From Phytopseudomonas seleniipraecipitans (GTDB taxonomy: Bacteria; Pseudomonadota; Gammaproteobacteria; Pseudomonadales; Pseudomonadaceae): 64,000 bases of DNA. The number at the start of each line of letters is the position of its first letter. Position 1 is the first letter of the stretch. Location of the stretch: positions 744,001-808,000 of the forward strand of contig NZ_FNBM01000001.1 in NCBI RefSeq assembly GCF_900102335.1. Reading direction: 5' to 3'. Position numbers and translations under genes: made by a program. Shown here in pieces: positions 51,442 through 60,067 of the stretch. The notes beneath the pieces were generated by a model that saw only the letters and a program-made list of their open reading frames with translations, had not been told where the DNA came from and ran no database searches.

Positions 51442-52244
51442 CGCAGCAGCTCCCGGCACGAGGGTTTGTCATGGGGCACGCCGAGCAAGTCGCAAACGAT
51501 GCCGCACAGTTCGATCTGCCTGGGTGTGGCCGATTCGCTGAGGCTGAAGGCGCTACCCAGCACGAACAGTGGTACTTCGCGCTCTTCGGGCAGCAGGCCA
51601 TTGTGCGAGCGGTCGTCGTTCATGCCATGGTCGGCGGTTACCAGCACCTGATAGCCCGCGTCGAGCCAGCCCTGCAGGTAATTGGCGATGAGAATGTCAG
51701 CGACTCGCGCCGCATTGCGGTACTGGCTGCTGTCGAGGCCGTGCTTGTGACCGGCGTCATCGATGTTCATCGGGTGCACCAGAAGAAAGTCCGGCGCGTG
51801 CTGCAGGCGCAGGCTCTCGGCATCGTCGAACAGGTGCGAGTCCGGGTAGTGGTCGGCGTAGTAGAAGTGCCCGTGCTGGATCGGCAGCTCGACATCACGG
51901 GTATGCCGGTCACGAGCGGCCACGAAGGGCGCGCGGTTATACAGCTCGCTCATCCAGTGGTAGGCGGCAGCCGCGGTACTCCGCCCGGCGGCGCGGGCAT
52001 AGTGGAACACGCTGCGCTCCGTGCTCAGGCGCACCACGTTGTTGTGCACAATGCCGCTATCGATGGGCGTCACGCCGGTAAGAATGCACTCGTAGAGCGG
52101 CCGCGACAGTGACGGCAGCTCGCACTCGAGTTTGTAAAACGCAGCACGGCCAGCGGCGCGATAGGCCTGCAAGTGGCCGAGCGCATGCCGGGCGACCTCG
52201 AAATTGAGGCCGTCGAGAATAACGAGGATGACCTTGGACGGCAT
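51438..52244 (-). CDS. Alkaline-phosphatase-superfamily hydrolase (nucleotide pyrophosphatase/phosphonoacetate hydrolase-like)
   Basis: The 268-residue protein has the metal and nucleophile pattern of the superfamily: LVILDGLNFE near the N-terminus, a Thr/Ser region ECILTGVTP, DDAGHKHGLDS and VTADHGMNDD. No signal peptide is seen, so it works in the cytoplasm on an imported compound. It sits between the binding-protein gene and permease 1 of an ABC importer. Phosphodiester, phosphonate or nucleotide cleavage are all possible; the family cannot be narrowed by eye. ATG 52244 has an AGGA site about 9 nt upstream. Confidence 0.85.
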   Translation of the reverse strand: MPSKVILVILDGLNFEVARHALGHLQAYRAAGRAAFYKLECELPSLSRPLYECILTGVTPIDSGIVHNNVVRLSTERSVFHYARAAGRSTAAAAYHWMSELYNRAPFVAARDRHTRDVELPIQHGHFYYADHYPDSHLFDDAESLRLQHAPDFLLVHPMNIDDAGHKHGLDSSQYRNAARVADILIANYLQGWLDAGYQVLVTADHGMNDDRSHNGLLPEEREVPLFVLGSAFSLSESATPRQIELCGIVCDLLGVPHDKPSCRELLR

Positions 52245-52471
52245 GGGTAATCCTGGAGGAATAGGGTGGATGACGCTTCTTTCATCCACCACTGGGATAT
52301 CAAAATGGTGAACGGATAAAGCGTCGTCCACCCTACAAGGCTGGTTTGAGAGGGTTGATCCTGGCTCTCGCAATGTCGTAGGGCGTACTCGCGAAGCAGT
52401 ACGCCGTCGAACAAGGGGAGCCAGCATGGCGGACGGGGAGCGGCCGGCGAACCGGTCCGCCCTAAGCCCGA
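52245..52471. repeat. Stack of three palindromes inside the ABC operon
   Basis: Three separate inverted repeats lie in this 227-bp gap. The first, 52262-52335, has 17-bp arms with one mismatch and is copy 2 of the repeat at 47787. The second, GGCGTACT/AGTACGCC, is perfect (52382-52389 / 52398-52405). The third is GGCGGAC/GTCCGCC (52428-52434 / 52455-52461). They separate the binding-protein gene from the rest of the operon, as REP elements do in malEFG-like operons, where they protect the upstream mRNA. Confidence 0.75.
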
Positions 52472-53530
52472 TCACTCCATATTGATGATTACGTTTTCCT
52501 GCCACTGCTGCGGCAATGCCTTGGAGGTCGCTTCCCAGGCAGCGGCGTCCTTGATCGGCTTGACCTTGGCGTATTGCTCGTTAGGCAGCAGCTTGGCCTG
52601 CACTTCGGCCGGCAGGGTCAGGTGCTCGGCACGGATCGGCCGGGCGTTGCCCTTGGCTAGGTTGATCTGCCCGGCATCGCTGAGGATGTACTCGCGGGCC
52701 AGCTTGGCAGCGTTGGGGTTCTTGGCGTACTTGTTGATGATGGTGGTGTAGCCGGAGATTACCGAGCCGTCAGACGGGATCAGCACCTCGAAGCGGTTCG
52801 GGTCGATCTGGTCACGGTAGGAAAGGCCGTTGAAGTCCCAGACGATGCCGACTTCCACTTCGCCTTTTTCCAGGGTCTGGATGGTCGGGTTGGCCAGCGA
52901 CAGGCGACCCTGTTCGGCGATTTCGGCGAAGTAGTCCAGGCCCGGCTGAATGTTCTTCTCGTCACCACCGTTGGCGATGGCTGCAGCCAGCACGCCATTC
53001 ACCGCCTGGGCGGCAGCGCTGACGTCGCCGATGGCCACGCGGTACTTGCCGGTTTTCAGGTCGGCCCAGCTTTTCGGGGTGTCCTTGACCAGCTGCTTGT
53101 TGACGATGAAGGCGATGGAGCCGGTGTAGGCGAGCATCCAGTGGCCGTCGGCATCCTTGGCCCACTCCGGAATCTGGCTCCATGTGGTCGGTTTGTAAGG
53201 CTGGGTCACGCCCTGCTGCACGGCGATGGGGCCGAAGGCGGCGCCCACGTCACCGATGTCGGCGCTGGCGTTGTCCTTTTCGGCGGCGAACTTGGCGATT
53301 TCCTGGGCCGAGCTCATGTCGGTGTCCATGTGCTTGAGGCCGTACTTGTCGCTCAGGTCCTGCCAGGTGTCTTTCCAGTTGGCCCAACTGTCCGGCATGC
53401 CGACGCTGTTCACGGCGCCTTCTTTGCGTGCGGCCTGTTCCAGTGCACTTATATCCGTCTCGGCGGCCATGGCGTGGGAAGCCAGAGCGATGGCGCTGCC
53501 CATCAGCGATGCCAGTAGCAGTTGTTTCAT
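52472..53530 (-). CDS. ABC importer periplasmic binding protein
   Basis: The 352-residue precursor has a signal peptide (cleavage after AMA near residue 22) and the extracellular solute-binding family 1 fold of the putrescine/iron/2-aminoethylphosphonate type (ADIGDVGAAFGPIAVQQG; WMLAYTGSIAFIVNK; VGIVWDFNGLSYRD). AAAGGAG precedes the ATG. It is the first gene of the operon and defines the substrate, which cannot be deduced; the neighbours suggest a phosphorus compound. Confidence 0.88.
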   Translation of the reverse strand: MKQLLLASLMGSAIALASHAMAAETDISALEQAARKEGAVNSVGMPDSWANWKDTWQDLSDKYGLKHMDTDMSSAQEIAKFAAEKDNASADIGDVGAAFGPIAVQQGVTQPYKPTTWSQIPEWAKDADGHWMLAYTGSIAFIVNKQLVKDTPKSWADLKTGKYRVAIGDVSAAAQAVNGVLAAAIANGGDEKNIQPGLDYFAEIAEQGRLSLANPTIQTLEKGEVEVGIVWDFNGLSYRDQIDPNRFEVLIPSDGSVISGYTTIINKYAKNPNAAKLAREYILSDAGQINLAKGNARPIRAEHLTLPAEVQAKLLPNEQYAKVKPIKDAAAWEATSKALPQQWQENVIINME

Positions 53531-53831
53531 TGGAAACTCCTTTGCGTTGAGGGTTGGTCTAGATCAGCAAGACCCAAGCCAATGTAGGCGGCAGCGATGA
53601 CAATTTTGTGTCGGTGTTGCCGCAAGCGGACTTCAGGCACGTGACAGCACTCCGCTCAGCAAGCGTAGACCAGGTTAAGCCGCTGAATTGGCTGGCATGC
53701 GCCATGCTTGCAAGCAGGCTGTCATCTGCTGGTCATCGCGCATGCCTAGGCTTGCGAACGACGATGGCAGTCAGCAATGACTGTTGCATGCCCCGTATTG
53801 GGGCTGGTCTAGTCCAAAAGGAATCAGCGTG
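53531..53831. promoter_or_regulatory. Divergent control region of the ABC operon with HutC/DasR-like operators
   Basis: TGGTCTAGATCA (53555-53566) and TGGTCTAGTCCA (53805-53816) each match the DasR/HutC-type consensus TGGTCTAGACCA in 11 of 12 positions. A half-site TAGACCAG lies at 53666-53673. One full site is 25 bp from the binding-protein start and the other is 16 bp from the regulator start, as expected for repression of both directions. No clear -10/-35 pair was found. Confidence 0.75.
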
Positions 53832-54548
53832 ATGCGCGATGACACGCCGCGAGCCGTCACCACTATTTGCCGGGCACTTCAGGAGCAGATCGAGCACGGC
53901 CTGCTGCCTGCCGGTGCGAAGTTGCCGGCTGAGCGGCGTTTGAGCGAATTGTTCGACACAACACGGATCACCCTGCGTGAGGCGCTGGGGCAACTGGAGG
54001 CGCAGGGCCTGGTGTACCGCGAAGAACGCCGCGGCTGGTTCGTCTCGCCTGCGCGGGTCGCCTACAACCCGCTGGTGCGCACCCACTTTCACGCCATGGT
54101 CGCCGAGCAGGGCCGGGTGCCGGCCACCGAGGTGTTGAGTGCGCGACTGATGCCGGCACATTCGCAGGTCTGCCAGTTGCTGGGCTTGTCGGCGCTCTCC
54201 AGCGTGTACCAGATCCGCCGGGCACGGCGGATCGACGCGCGGCTGGTGCTGTATGTCGAGCACTACCTCAACCCCGACTATTTTCCCGGCATCCTCGATT
54301 TCGACCTGACCCGTTCGCTGACCGAGCTGTATGCCAGCGAGTACGACGTGCACTACGGCCGCGTGCGTTTCGACATGGTGCCCACCGCGCTGCACGCCGA
54401 TGCCGCCGCCGCGCTCAAGGTGGCGCCCGGCAGCCCCGCGCTGCGCATCATCCGGGTCAACCGCGACCAGCGCGGCCGCCTGATCGACTGCGACCTCGAA
54501 TACTGGCGCCATGACGCGATTCACATCAGCGTGGAAGTGCCGGACTGA
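53832..54548 (+). CDS. GntR/HutC-family (UTRA) transcriptional regulator
   Basis: The 238-residue regulator has an N-terminal winged helix (LPAERRLSELFDTTRITLREALGQLEAQGLV, broken by family variation) and a C-terminal UTRA ligand domain (YQIRRARRIDARLVLYVEHYLNP; AALKVAPGSPALRIIRVNRDQ). PhnR/PhnF regulators of phosphonate genes belong to this subfamily, as do sugar-amine regulators. ATG 53832 is used; a GTG lies 3 bp upstream. It is divergent from the ABC operon and likely binds the TGGTCTAG sites. Confidence 0.9.
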   Translation: MRDDTPRAVTTICRALQEQIEHGLLPAGAKLPAERRLSELFDTTRITLREALGQLEAQGLVYREERRGWFVSPARVAYNPLVRTHFHAMVAEQGRVPATEVLSARLMPAHSQVCQLLGLSALSSVYQIRRARRIDARLVLYVEHYLNPDYFPGILDFDLTRSLTELYASEYDVHYGRVRFDMVPTALHADAAAALKVAPGSPALRIIRVNRDQRGRLIDCDLEYWRHDAIHISVEVPD

Positions 54549-54567
54549 GCGCAGCGTTCTGCAATGA

Positions 54568-55269
54568 TCAGCGGGTTTTCGAACGCCCGGCGAACTTCTG
54601 GATCAGGTGAGTTGCCCCGGACACGATCAGCAGATCACCCGTCAGTATTTGCGTACCCGGCGTGGCGTGCTGGAAGTCTTGATTGGCGCGTTTCAGGCCC
54701 ACCACCGTCACGCCATGGACTTCGCGAATCCCCGATTCGGCCAGCGTCCGATTATGCGTCGATTGCGGGGCGTGGATCTTGGCGATGGCGAACCCGTCAT
54801 CGAATTCGATGAAGTCGATCATTCTGCCACTGATCAGGTGAGCAACCCGTTCGCCCATGTCCGATTCGGGATACACCACGTGGTGAGCGCCGATGCGCTG
54901 GGCGATGCGCCCGTGCTCCTCGGTCAGGGCCTTTACCCAGATATCCTTAATACCCAGTTCGGTCAGCGCCATGATGGTCATCAGGCTTGCCGCCAGGTCC
55001 GTACCAATGCCCACGATGGCGTGGGAAAAATCCGCCACGCCAAGTTGGCGCAGGACCATCACGTTGGTGGTGTCGGCCTGCACGGCGTGGGTGATCAGGT
55101 CCGCCCAGCGATGTACTGGCTCGGGATCGCGGTCGATGCCCATCACGTCGTGGCCGAGGCGTATCAGCGACTGGGCAACCGAGCTGCCGAAGCGACCGAG
55201 GCCGGCTACCACCACGCTGTCGCCCTTGGAAAATGCGAACTGCTCGGTAAACAGGAATTTAGCCGACAA
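54568..55269 (-). CDS. TrkA/KtrA-type potassium channel regulatory subunit
   Basis: The 233-residue protein has an RCK N-domain (VVVAGLGRFGSSVAQSLIRLGHDVMGID) and a C-terminal RCK-C domain (GFAIAKIHAPQSTHNRTLAESGIREVHGVTVVGLKR). It gates the membrane subunit encoded just upstream. I choose TTG 55269: GAGGAG lies 7 nt before it, inside the last codons of the membrane-subunit gene, and the two genes overlap by 11 bp. An upstream ATG at 55332 lacks such a site. Confidence 0.88.
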   Translation of the reverse strand: MSAKFLFTEQFAFSKGDSVVVAGLGRFGSSVAQSLIRLGHDVMGIDRDPEPVHRWADLITHAVQADTTNVMVLRQLGVADFSHAIVGIGTDLAASLMTIMALTELGIKDIWVKALTEEHGRIAQRIGAHHVVYPESDMGERVAHLISGRMIDFIEFDDGFAIAKIHAPQSTHNRTLAESGIREVHGVTVVGLKRANQDFQHATPGTQILTGDLLIVSGATHLIQKFAGRSKTR

Positions 55270-56587
55270 TGGGATGCTCCTCTGGATAGCGATAAGGCAT
55301 GCGGCGCTCACCCATGGCCAGGGAAACCGCAAGGGTTACGATGCCGACACGGCCGACATACATCAGCAGGGTCAACATCAATTGACTCGATTCCGGCAGG
55401 TCAGCGGTGATGCCCGTGGACAGGCCGACCGTGCCGAAGGCGGAAACCACCTCGAAGATCACCTTGTCGGTGGCGATATCAGTCGTGCGCAGGATGAACA
55501 GCGTGCCGATCACCACCATCGCGCTGCCCAGCACCAGCACGGTAATGGCCTGGCGCTGAGCCGCGGCGCAGATGCGTCTGCCGAAGGCTTCCGTATCACC
55601 ACGGCCACGAATTTCGGCGATCACCATCAGCAGCAGAATGGCCACCGTGCCTACCTTGACGCCGCCGGCCGTGCCGGCGCTGCCGCCACCGACGAACATC
55701 AGCAGATAATGCAGCGCCCAGCTTTCATGGGTGAGGGCGCCGATATCAATAGAGTTGAAGCCTGCGGTGCGCGCCGACACTGACGCAAAGGCCGCTGACA
55801 GCACCTTGTCGGCGACGCTCATTGGCCCGAACGTTGCCGCGTTGGACCACTCGGAAAGCAGCAGGCCGACGAAGCCACACAGCAGCAGCACCGCTGTGCC
55901 GCTGAGGGTCAGCTTGGTATGCAACGACCAGTGCCGAGGGTCACGGAGCCGGTTGCGCAGGTCGTGCAGCACCGGGAAACCGATGCCGCCGATCACGATA
56001 GCAGTCATCACCGGCAGCAGAATCAGCGCGTCGCTGGCGTAACGCATCAAACTGTCCGGGTGGATGGAAAAGCCGGCGTTATTGAAGGCGGATATCGCGT
56101 GGAAAAGCCCACTCCAGGCGGCTTCGGTCAGGGGCAGGTCGTAGGCCAGGTGCAATCTCAAGGTCAGCAGCAGGGTGATCAGCAGTTCCATGCCGAGCGT
56201 GACCACCAGCACCAGCTTGGCCACGCTGCCTACATCACCAATCGCCAGCGTGCGCGACTCCTGTTGCGCGACCATTTTGGTGCGCAACCGAAACGATCGG
56301 TTGACCATCAGGCCGAGCAGCGTCGCCAGGGTCATCATCCCAAAGCCGCCGAGCTGGAAGAGCATCAGGATCACCACCTGGCCGAACCCCGACCAGTAAG
56401 TGCCGGTGTCCACCACCACCAGACCAGTGACACACACCGCAGAGACGGCGGTAAAGAAGGCAGTGACCCAGGGCGCACTGATGCCTTCGGCATGGGAAAT
56501 TGGCAGCATCAGCAGGCCGGTGCCCAGCAGTATCACCAGCAGAAACACCAGTGCGACGACCCTGGCGGGATGCAAAAGAGCCTTCAT
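55259..56587 (-). CDS. TrkH/KtrB-type potassium transporter, membrane subunit
   Basis: The 442-residue protein has eight to ten hydrophobic segments with four pore-loop repeats, for example TAVSAVCVTGLVVVD, SAFNNAGFS, SVSARTAGFN and SAFGTVGLSTG, where the glycines form the filter. It matches the KtrB/TrkH family for potassium uptake. ATG 56587 gives the family N-terminus (KALLHPARVV); a TTG further upstream at 56656 is possible. The regulatory subunit follows in an overlapping frame. Confidence 0.9.
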   Translation of the reverse strand: MKALLHPARVVALVFLLVILLGTGLLMLPISHAEGISAPWVTAFFTAVSAVCVTGLVVVDTGTYWSGFGQVVILMLFQLGGFGMMTLATLLGLMVNRSFRLRTKMVAQQESRTLAIGDVGSVAKLVLVVTLGMELLITLLLTLRLHLAYDLPLTEAAWSGLFHAISAFNNAGFSIHPDSLMRYASDALILLPVMTAIVIGGIGFPVLHDLRNRLRDPRHWSLHTKLTLSGTAVLLLCGFVGLLLSEWSNAATFGPMSVADKVLSAAFASVSARTAGFNSIDIGALTHESWALHYLLMFVGGGSAGTAGGVKVGTVAILLLMVIAEIRGRGDTEAFGRRICAAAQRQAITVLVLGSAMVVIGTLFILRTTDIATDKVIFEVVSAFGTVGLSTGITADLPESSQLMLTLLMYVGRVGIVTLAVSLAMGERRMPYRYPEEHPIVG

Positions 56588-57055
56588 GGACGGGAGACCA
56601 GGCAGGGCAGTAAATGGAAAGCAGGGCTTGCCGTCATCGGATGGCGCTTCACGCAATGGATGTTGTGCGGATGCTACCTTCGCGCGGTTAGGGCGCGGAG
56701 AGGGCAGCGCTAAAAATTACGGTTTTTTTACGATGGGCGAGCGCCACATGGAGGGCGTCTAACGCTGCATTCAACCGGCTGTCGGTCGCGTGCTAGAAGG
56801 TCTCCGGAGCATATTGTCGAGGTGCCGGGCCGCGCGTAGAATCGCCGCCGCAGGCCATCCTCATACTTATAATTTTCCGCTCTCCGCATCGCCACTCCCC
56901 GCTTTTTATAGCGTTGGAGCGCGAGCTGCCGTGTGCGTGTTCGTCGTGTATGGGGTTCTCTTTTTTCTGTTCGCGTTCTACAGCCGCTCGCTGCCATTCA
57001 GGCCGCGGGCGAAAGGCCGTTGTAGGCAGCGTTCCCCATGCATGGACTTACCCAA
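56588..57055. promoter_or_regulatory. Divergent intergenic region between potassium transporter and sotB
   Basis: The 468-bp gap carries a perfect TATAAT (56869-56874) about 180 bp before sotB but without a matching -35. It also contains the T-run TTTTTTT at 56725-56731. I could not recognise an operator or a gene in it, and no good ribosome site precedes the sotB start. Confidence 0.4.
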
Positions 57056-58246
57056 ATGAACACACCCGAGCAGACGCACAGCGGCAGCTGGCTGAGCGTC
57101 ATCGCCCTGGCGCTGGGCGCCTTCATCTTCAACACCACCGAATTCGTGCCAGTGGGGTTGCTGAGCCAGATCGGCCAGAGCTTCGACATGACCACCGCCA
57201 GTGTCGGCCTGATGCTGACCATCTATGCGTGGGTGGTGGCGCTGGCATCGCTGCCGCTGATGCTGCTGACCCGCAACATCGAGCGGCGCAAGCTGCTCGG
57301 TTTTGTGTTCATCCTGTTCATCGCCAGCCATGTGCTGTCGGGGATCGCCTGGAGCTTCAGCGTGCTGATGGTCAGCCGTATCGGCATCGCCCTGGCCCAT
57401 GCGCTGTTCTGGGCGATCACCGCATCCCTGGCGATCCGCGTGGCGCCGGAAGGCAAGCAGGCACAAGCCCTTGGCCTGTTGGCCACCGGCAGCGCGCTGG
57501 CCATGGTGCTGGGCATTCCGTTGGGCCGGGTGATTGGCGAGGTGCTGGGCTGGCGCACCACCTTCACCACCATTGCCGTGGTGGCAGGCGTGGTGGTGCT
57601 GTGCCTGATGAAGAACCTGCCGTTGCTGCCGAGCCAGAACTCCGGTTCGCTGCGCAGCCTGCCAGTGCTGTTCAAGCGCCCGGCGCTGGTCACCGTGTAT
57701 GTGCTTACCGCGCTGGTGATCACCGCGCATTTCACTGCGTATACCTATATCGAGCCGTTCGCGTTGGAAGTTGCCGGTATTGCGGGCGACATGATCACCG
57801 TGTTGCTGCTGCTGTTCGGCTGTGCCGGCATCATCGGCTCCATCCTGTTCAGTCGCTACAGTGCCCGCTACCCGCGCGGTTTCCTGATCGCAGCGATCAG
57901 CGTGCTGAGCCTGTGCATGTTGTTCCTGCTGCCGGTGGCCCGCGAGCACGCTTATCTGGCGACGCTGAGCGTGGTGTGGGGCATCGCCATGATGTGCTTC
58001 GGGCTGACGCTGCAAGCCAAGGTGCTGAACCTCGCCTCGGATGCCACCGATGTAGCCATGGCTCTGTTCTCCGGCATTTTCAATATCGGTATCGGTGCAG
58101 GCGCTTTGCTCGGCAGCCTGGTGAGCAGCCAGCTGGGCGTAGCCAATGTCGGCATTGTTGGCGGCCTGCTCGGTATCGGCGGCCTGCTGCTGTGCTGCGT
58201 CACCACCTACCGTTTTTCCCGGCCATTGCGCGCGCAGCCGATGTGA
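57056..58246 (+). CDS. sotB: SotB-type sugar efflux MFS transporter
   Basis: The 396-residue protein has twelve predicted membrane segments and closely follows E. coli SotB (YdeA) in length and pattern: [20 protein letters not shown] at the start, then GWRTTF and [13 protein letters not shown]. SotB exports L-arabinose and IPTG-like sugars. ATG 57056 is chosen as the homologous start; an ATG at 57038 is possible. It stands alone, divergent from the potassium genes. Confidence 0.9.
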   Translation: MNTPEQTHSGSWLSVIALALGAFIFNTTEFVPVGLLSQIGQSFDMTTASVGLMLTIYAWVVALASLPLMLLTRNIERRKLLGFVFILFIASHVLSGIAWSFSVLMVSRIGIALAHALFWAITASLAIRVAPEGKQAQALGLLATGSALAMVLGIPLGRVIGEVLGWRTTFTTIAVVAGVVVLCLMKNLPLLPSQNSGSLRSLPVLFKRPALVTVYVLTALVITAHFTAYTYIEPFALEVAGIAGDMITVLLLLFGCAGIIGSILFSRYSARYPRGFLIAAISVLSLCMLFLLPVAREHAYLATLSVVWGIAMMCFGLTLQAKVLNLASDATDVAMALFSGIFNIGIGAGALLGSLVSSQLGVANVGIVGGLLGIGGLLLCCVTTYRFSRPLRAQPM

Positions 58247-58262
58247 GGCTCGCGGCAGGACT

Positions 58263-58811
58263 TCAAGTCTGCTGCGTGGTCAGCCATTCTTCCCGGCTGA
58301 TTTCCCACAGTTGCGACGGCAACCGGCCGGCGACGTAATCACTCTCGCCGGTTTCCACCAGGCGCATGCCTTCGCGTTCGGAAAGCCGCTGTGACGCGAT
58401 GTTGGCAGCGGCCTTGGGCACACGCATCAGCAGGCGTTGCAGCACCTCGAACCAGTAGCGATTGACCGCCGCACAGGCTTCACTCATCAGCCCCTGGCGC
58501 TGCCAGGCCGGAGCGATCCAGAAGCCGCGGTTATTGCCCGGCGTATCCATCAGGCTGATCACGCCGATCAGCCGTTCGGCGTCGTTGGCCGGGCGCAGCG
58601 TCCAGTGCCATTCACTGCCGCTGGCCATGGCCGGCAGCGCGGCATTGCGCAGGTAGCTGAGCGCACCATCGGCCGGGTAGGGCCACGGCACGGCGCTGTT
58701 GAGGTAACGCACCACGTCCCAGTTGGCGAACAGCGGCTGGATCTGCTCGGCATCTGCCAGTTGCAGGGGCTGCAAGAGCAGGCGCGGTGTGCTGAGAGTG
58801 GGGAGCGTCAT
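58263..58811 (-). CDS. GNAT acetyltransferase (RimJ/RimL-like)
   Basis: The 182-residue protein has TLPTLSTPRLLLQPLQLADAEQI and GFWIAPAWQRQGLMSEACAAVNRY, the standard RimJ/RimL-type acetyl-CoA-binding order with a QRQGLM loop. Pseudomonas has many paralogues; the acceptor is unknown. It converges with sotB, separated by 16 bp. Confidence 0.88.
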   Translation of the reverse strand: MTLPTLSTPRLLLQPLQLADAEQIQPLFANWDVVRYLNSAVPWPYPADGALSYLRNAALPAMASGSEWHWTLRPANDAERLIGVISLMDTPGNNRGFWIAPAWQRQGLMSEACAAVNRYWFEVLQRLLMRVPKAAANIASQRLSEREGMRLVETGESDYVAGRLPSQLWEISREEWLTTQQT

Positions 58812-58885
58812 GGCACGGTCCTTCGCCTTGGATTAACAGCCGATAGTGCCGTGCCTCCGCGCGCTTGTCATGCCTCCCCGCAGGA

Positions 58886-59476
58886 TCAGGCCGCTGAGTG
58901 CAGCACGCGGGCCAGGTGCTGGTGATAACGGGCGACGTCGCGTTCAACATCCGGGCGCTTCATCACGTCGACGCACAGGAAGGTCGGCAGCGAGCTCATG
59001 CCGAGAAACTGCTGGGCCTTGTGGAATGGGAAGTAAACGGCATCCACGCCTCGGCCTTCGAAGAAGTCGCTGGGGTCGTCAAAGGCTTGCTGCGGGGCGT
59101 TCCAGGTCAGTGAGAGCATGTACTGCTTACCGTGAATCAGGCCGCCGCTGCCGTACTTCTGCGAGGCATCGGAGCGAGTGCGACCATCGCTGGCGTACAG
59201 GCTGCCGTGGCCTTCGGTGAACACTTCATCGAGGTACTTTTTGACGATCCACGGTGCGCCCATCCACCAGCCCGGCATCTGGTAAATCACCACGTCGGCC
59301 CAGAGGAATTTCTGCACTTCGTCAGCCACGTCGTAACCGGCATCGATCTCGGTGGTCTTGAATTCGACGCCCGCCTGGTCAAGGAATGCGGCGGCGGTGT
59401 CGTGCAGGGTGCGGTTGAGTCGGCCATCGGAGTGAGCGAACTGCTTGCCGCCATTGAGGAGCAGGATCTTCTTCAT
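58886..59476 (-). CDS. mdaB: NAD(P)H quinone oxidoreductase MdaB-like
   Basis: The 196-residue flavodoxin-fold protein has KKILLLNGGKQFAHSDGRLN (flavin-phosphate loop), YQMPGWWMGAPWIVKKYLDEVF and GLIHGKQYMLSLTWNAP. It fits E. coli MdaB, a two-electron quinone reductase that avoids semiquinone radicals. ATG 59476 is chosen; the frame is open to 59551. It is divergent from a YgiN-like monooxygenase gene, its neighbour also in E. coli. Confidence 0.9.
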   Translation of the reverse strand: MKKILLLNGGKQFAHSDGRLNRTLHDTAAAFLDQAGVEFKTTEIDAGYDVADEVQKFLWADVVIYQMPGWWMGAPWIVKKYLDEVFTEGHGSLYASDGRTRSDASQKYGSGGLIHGKQYMLSLTWNAPQQAFDDPSDFFEGRGVDAVYFPFHKAQQFLGMSSLPTFLCVDVMKRPDVERDVARYHQHLARVLHSAA

Positions 59477-59552
59477 GGTGATTTCCCGGAACTGATTGAA
59501 TGGCGACAGGTTACGAGCTATCGCGGGAGGGAAAAATGCCCGAGCGGGCAAA

Positions 59553-59562
59553 TCACTAGTGA
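59553..59562. promoter_or_regulatory. Palindrome in the mdaB/ygiN-like divergent promoter region
   Basis: TCACTAGTGA is a perfect 10-bp palindrome in the 154-bp gap between the two divergent redox genes. It may be the binding site of a shared, unidentified regulator. Confidence 0.4.
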
Positions 59563-59630
59563 CTGAAAGGCATGAATCCCGCGTAATTACTTGCTGTAGG
59601 GTTTAAGCACATCTGTTACGGAGGTTTTTC

Positions 59631-59954
59631 ATGTACGGTTTCATTCTGCACGCCCACACCCGCCCGGAACGGGCACATGCCTTCGAGCAGCTGTTTCGCG
59701 CCTACGTCGAACCGAGCCGTGTCGAGCCCGGCTGCATCGAATACCACATGCTGCGCGACGCCGAGGACCCCACGCTGTTTATCTTCTTCGAGGTTTGGCA
59801 GTCCCGCGAGCACTTGGCGGTGCACAGCGCCTTGCCGCACATGCGCGACTTTCACCAGCAGCGCATGACGTACCTGCGCCGCGACTTCGAGATCCGCGAG
59901 ATCGAGATGCTCAGCCAGGCAGCCACAAACAGCCGTCCTACGCTGAGGGCGTGA
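59631..59954 (+). CDS. Antibiotic biosynthesis monooxygenase domain protein (YgiN-like)
   Basis: The 107-residue dimeric alpha/beta-barrel protein has MYGFILHAHTRPERAHAFEQ, EPGCIEYHMLRDAEDP and FFEVWQSREHLAVHSALPHM, the ABM pattern. E. coli YgiN is a quinol monooxygenase adjacent to mdaB; here the same two functions are divergent. GGAGG precedes the ATG. Together they may cycle quinones. Confidence 0.87.
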   Translation: MYGFILHAHTRPERAHAFEQLFRAYVEPSRVEPGCIEYHMLRDAEDPTLFIFFEVWQSREHLAVHSALPHMRDFHQQRMTYLRRDFEIREIEMLSQAATNSRPTLRA

Positions 59955-60067
59955 ACGCAAGCGGCTGAGCATTCAATCTGCAAAAAGGCAGCGCTAGGTG
60001 ATCGCCGCACTGGACAAGCGCGGCGGCTAACGCCAAGGTCGCCTCTTTATGAAATCGAGAAGTCCCG

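Noticed and set aside
52245-52471. CRISPR array
   Set aside because: The three inverted repeats differ from each other and there are no regular spacers or cas genes.
53693-53710. Sigma-54 promoter (GG-N10-GC) within the GntR control region
   Set aside because: The spacing fits, but the -24 and -12 boxes are weak and the segment is self-complementary by chance composition. No enhancer-binding protein is near.
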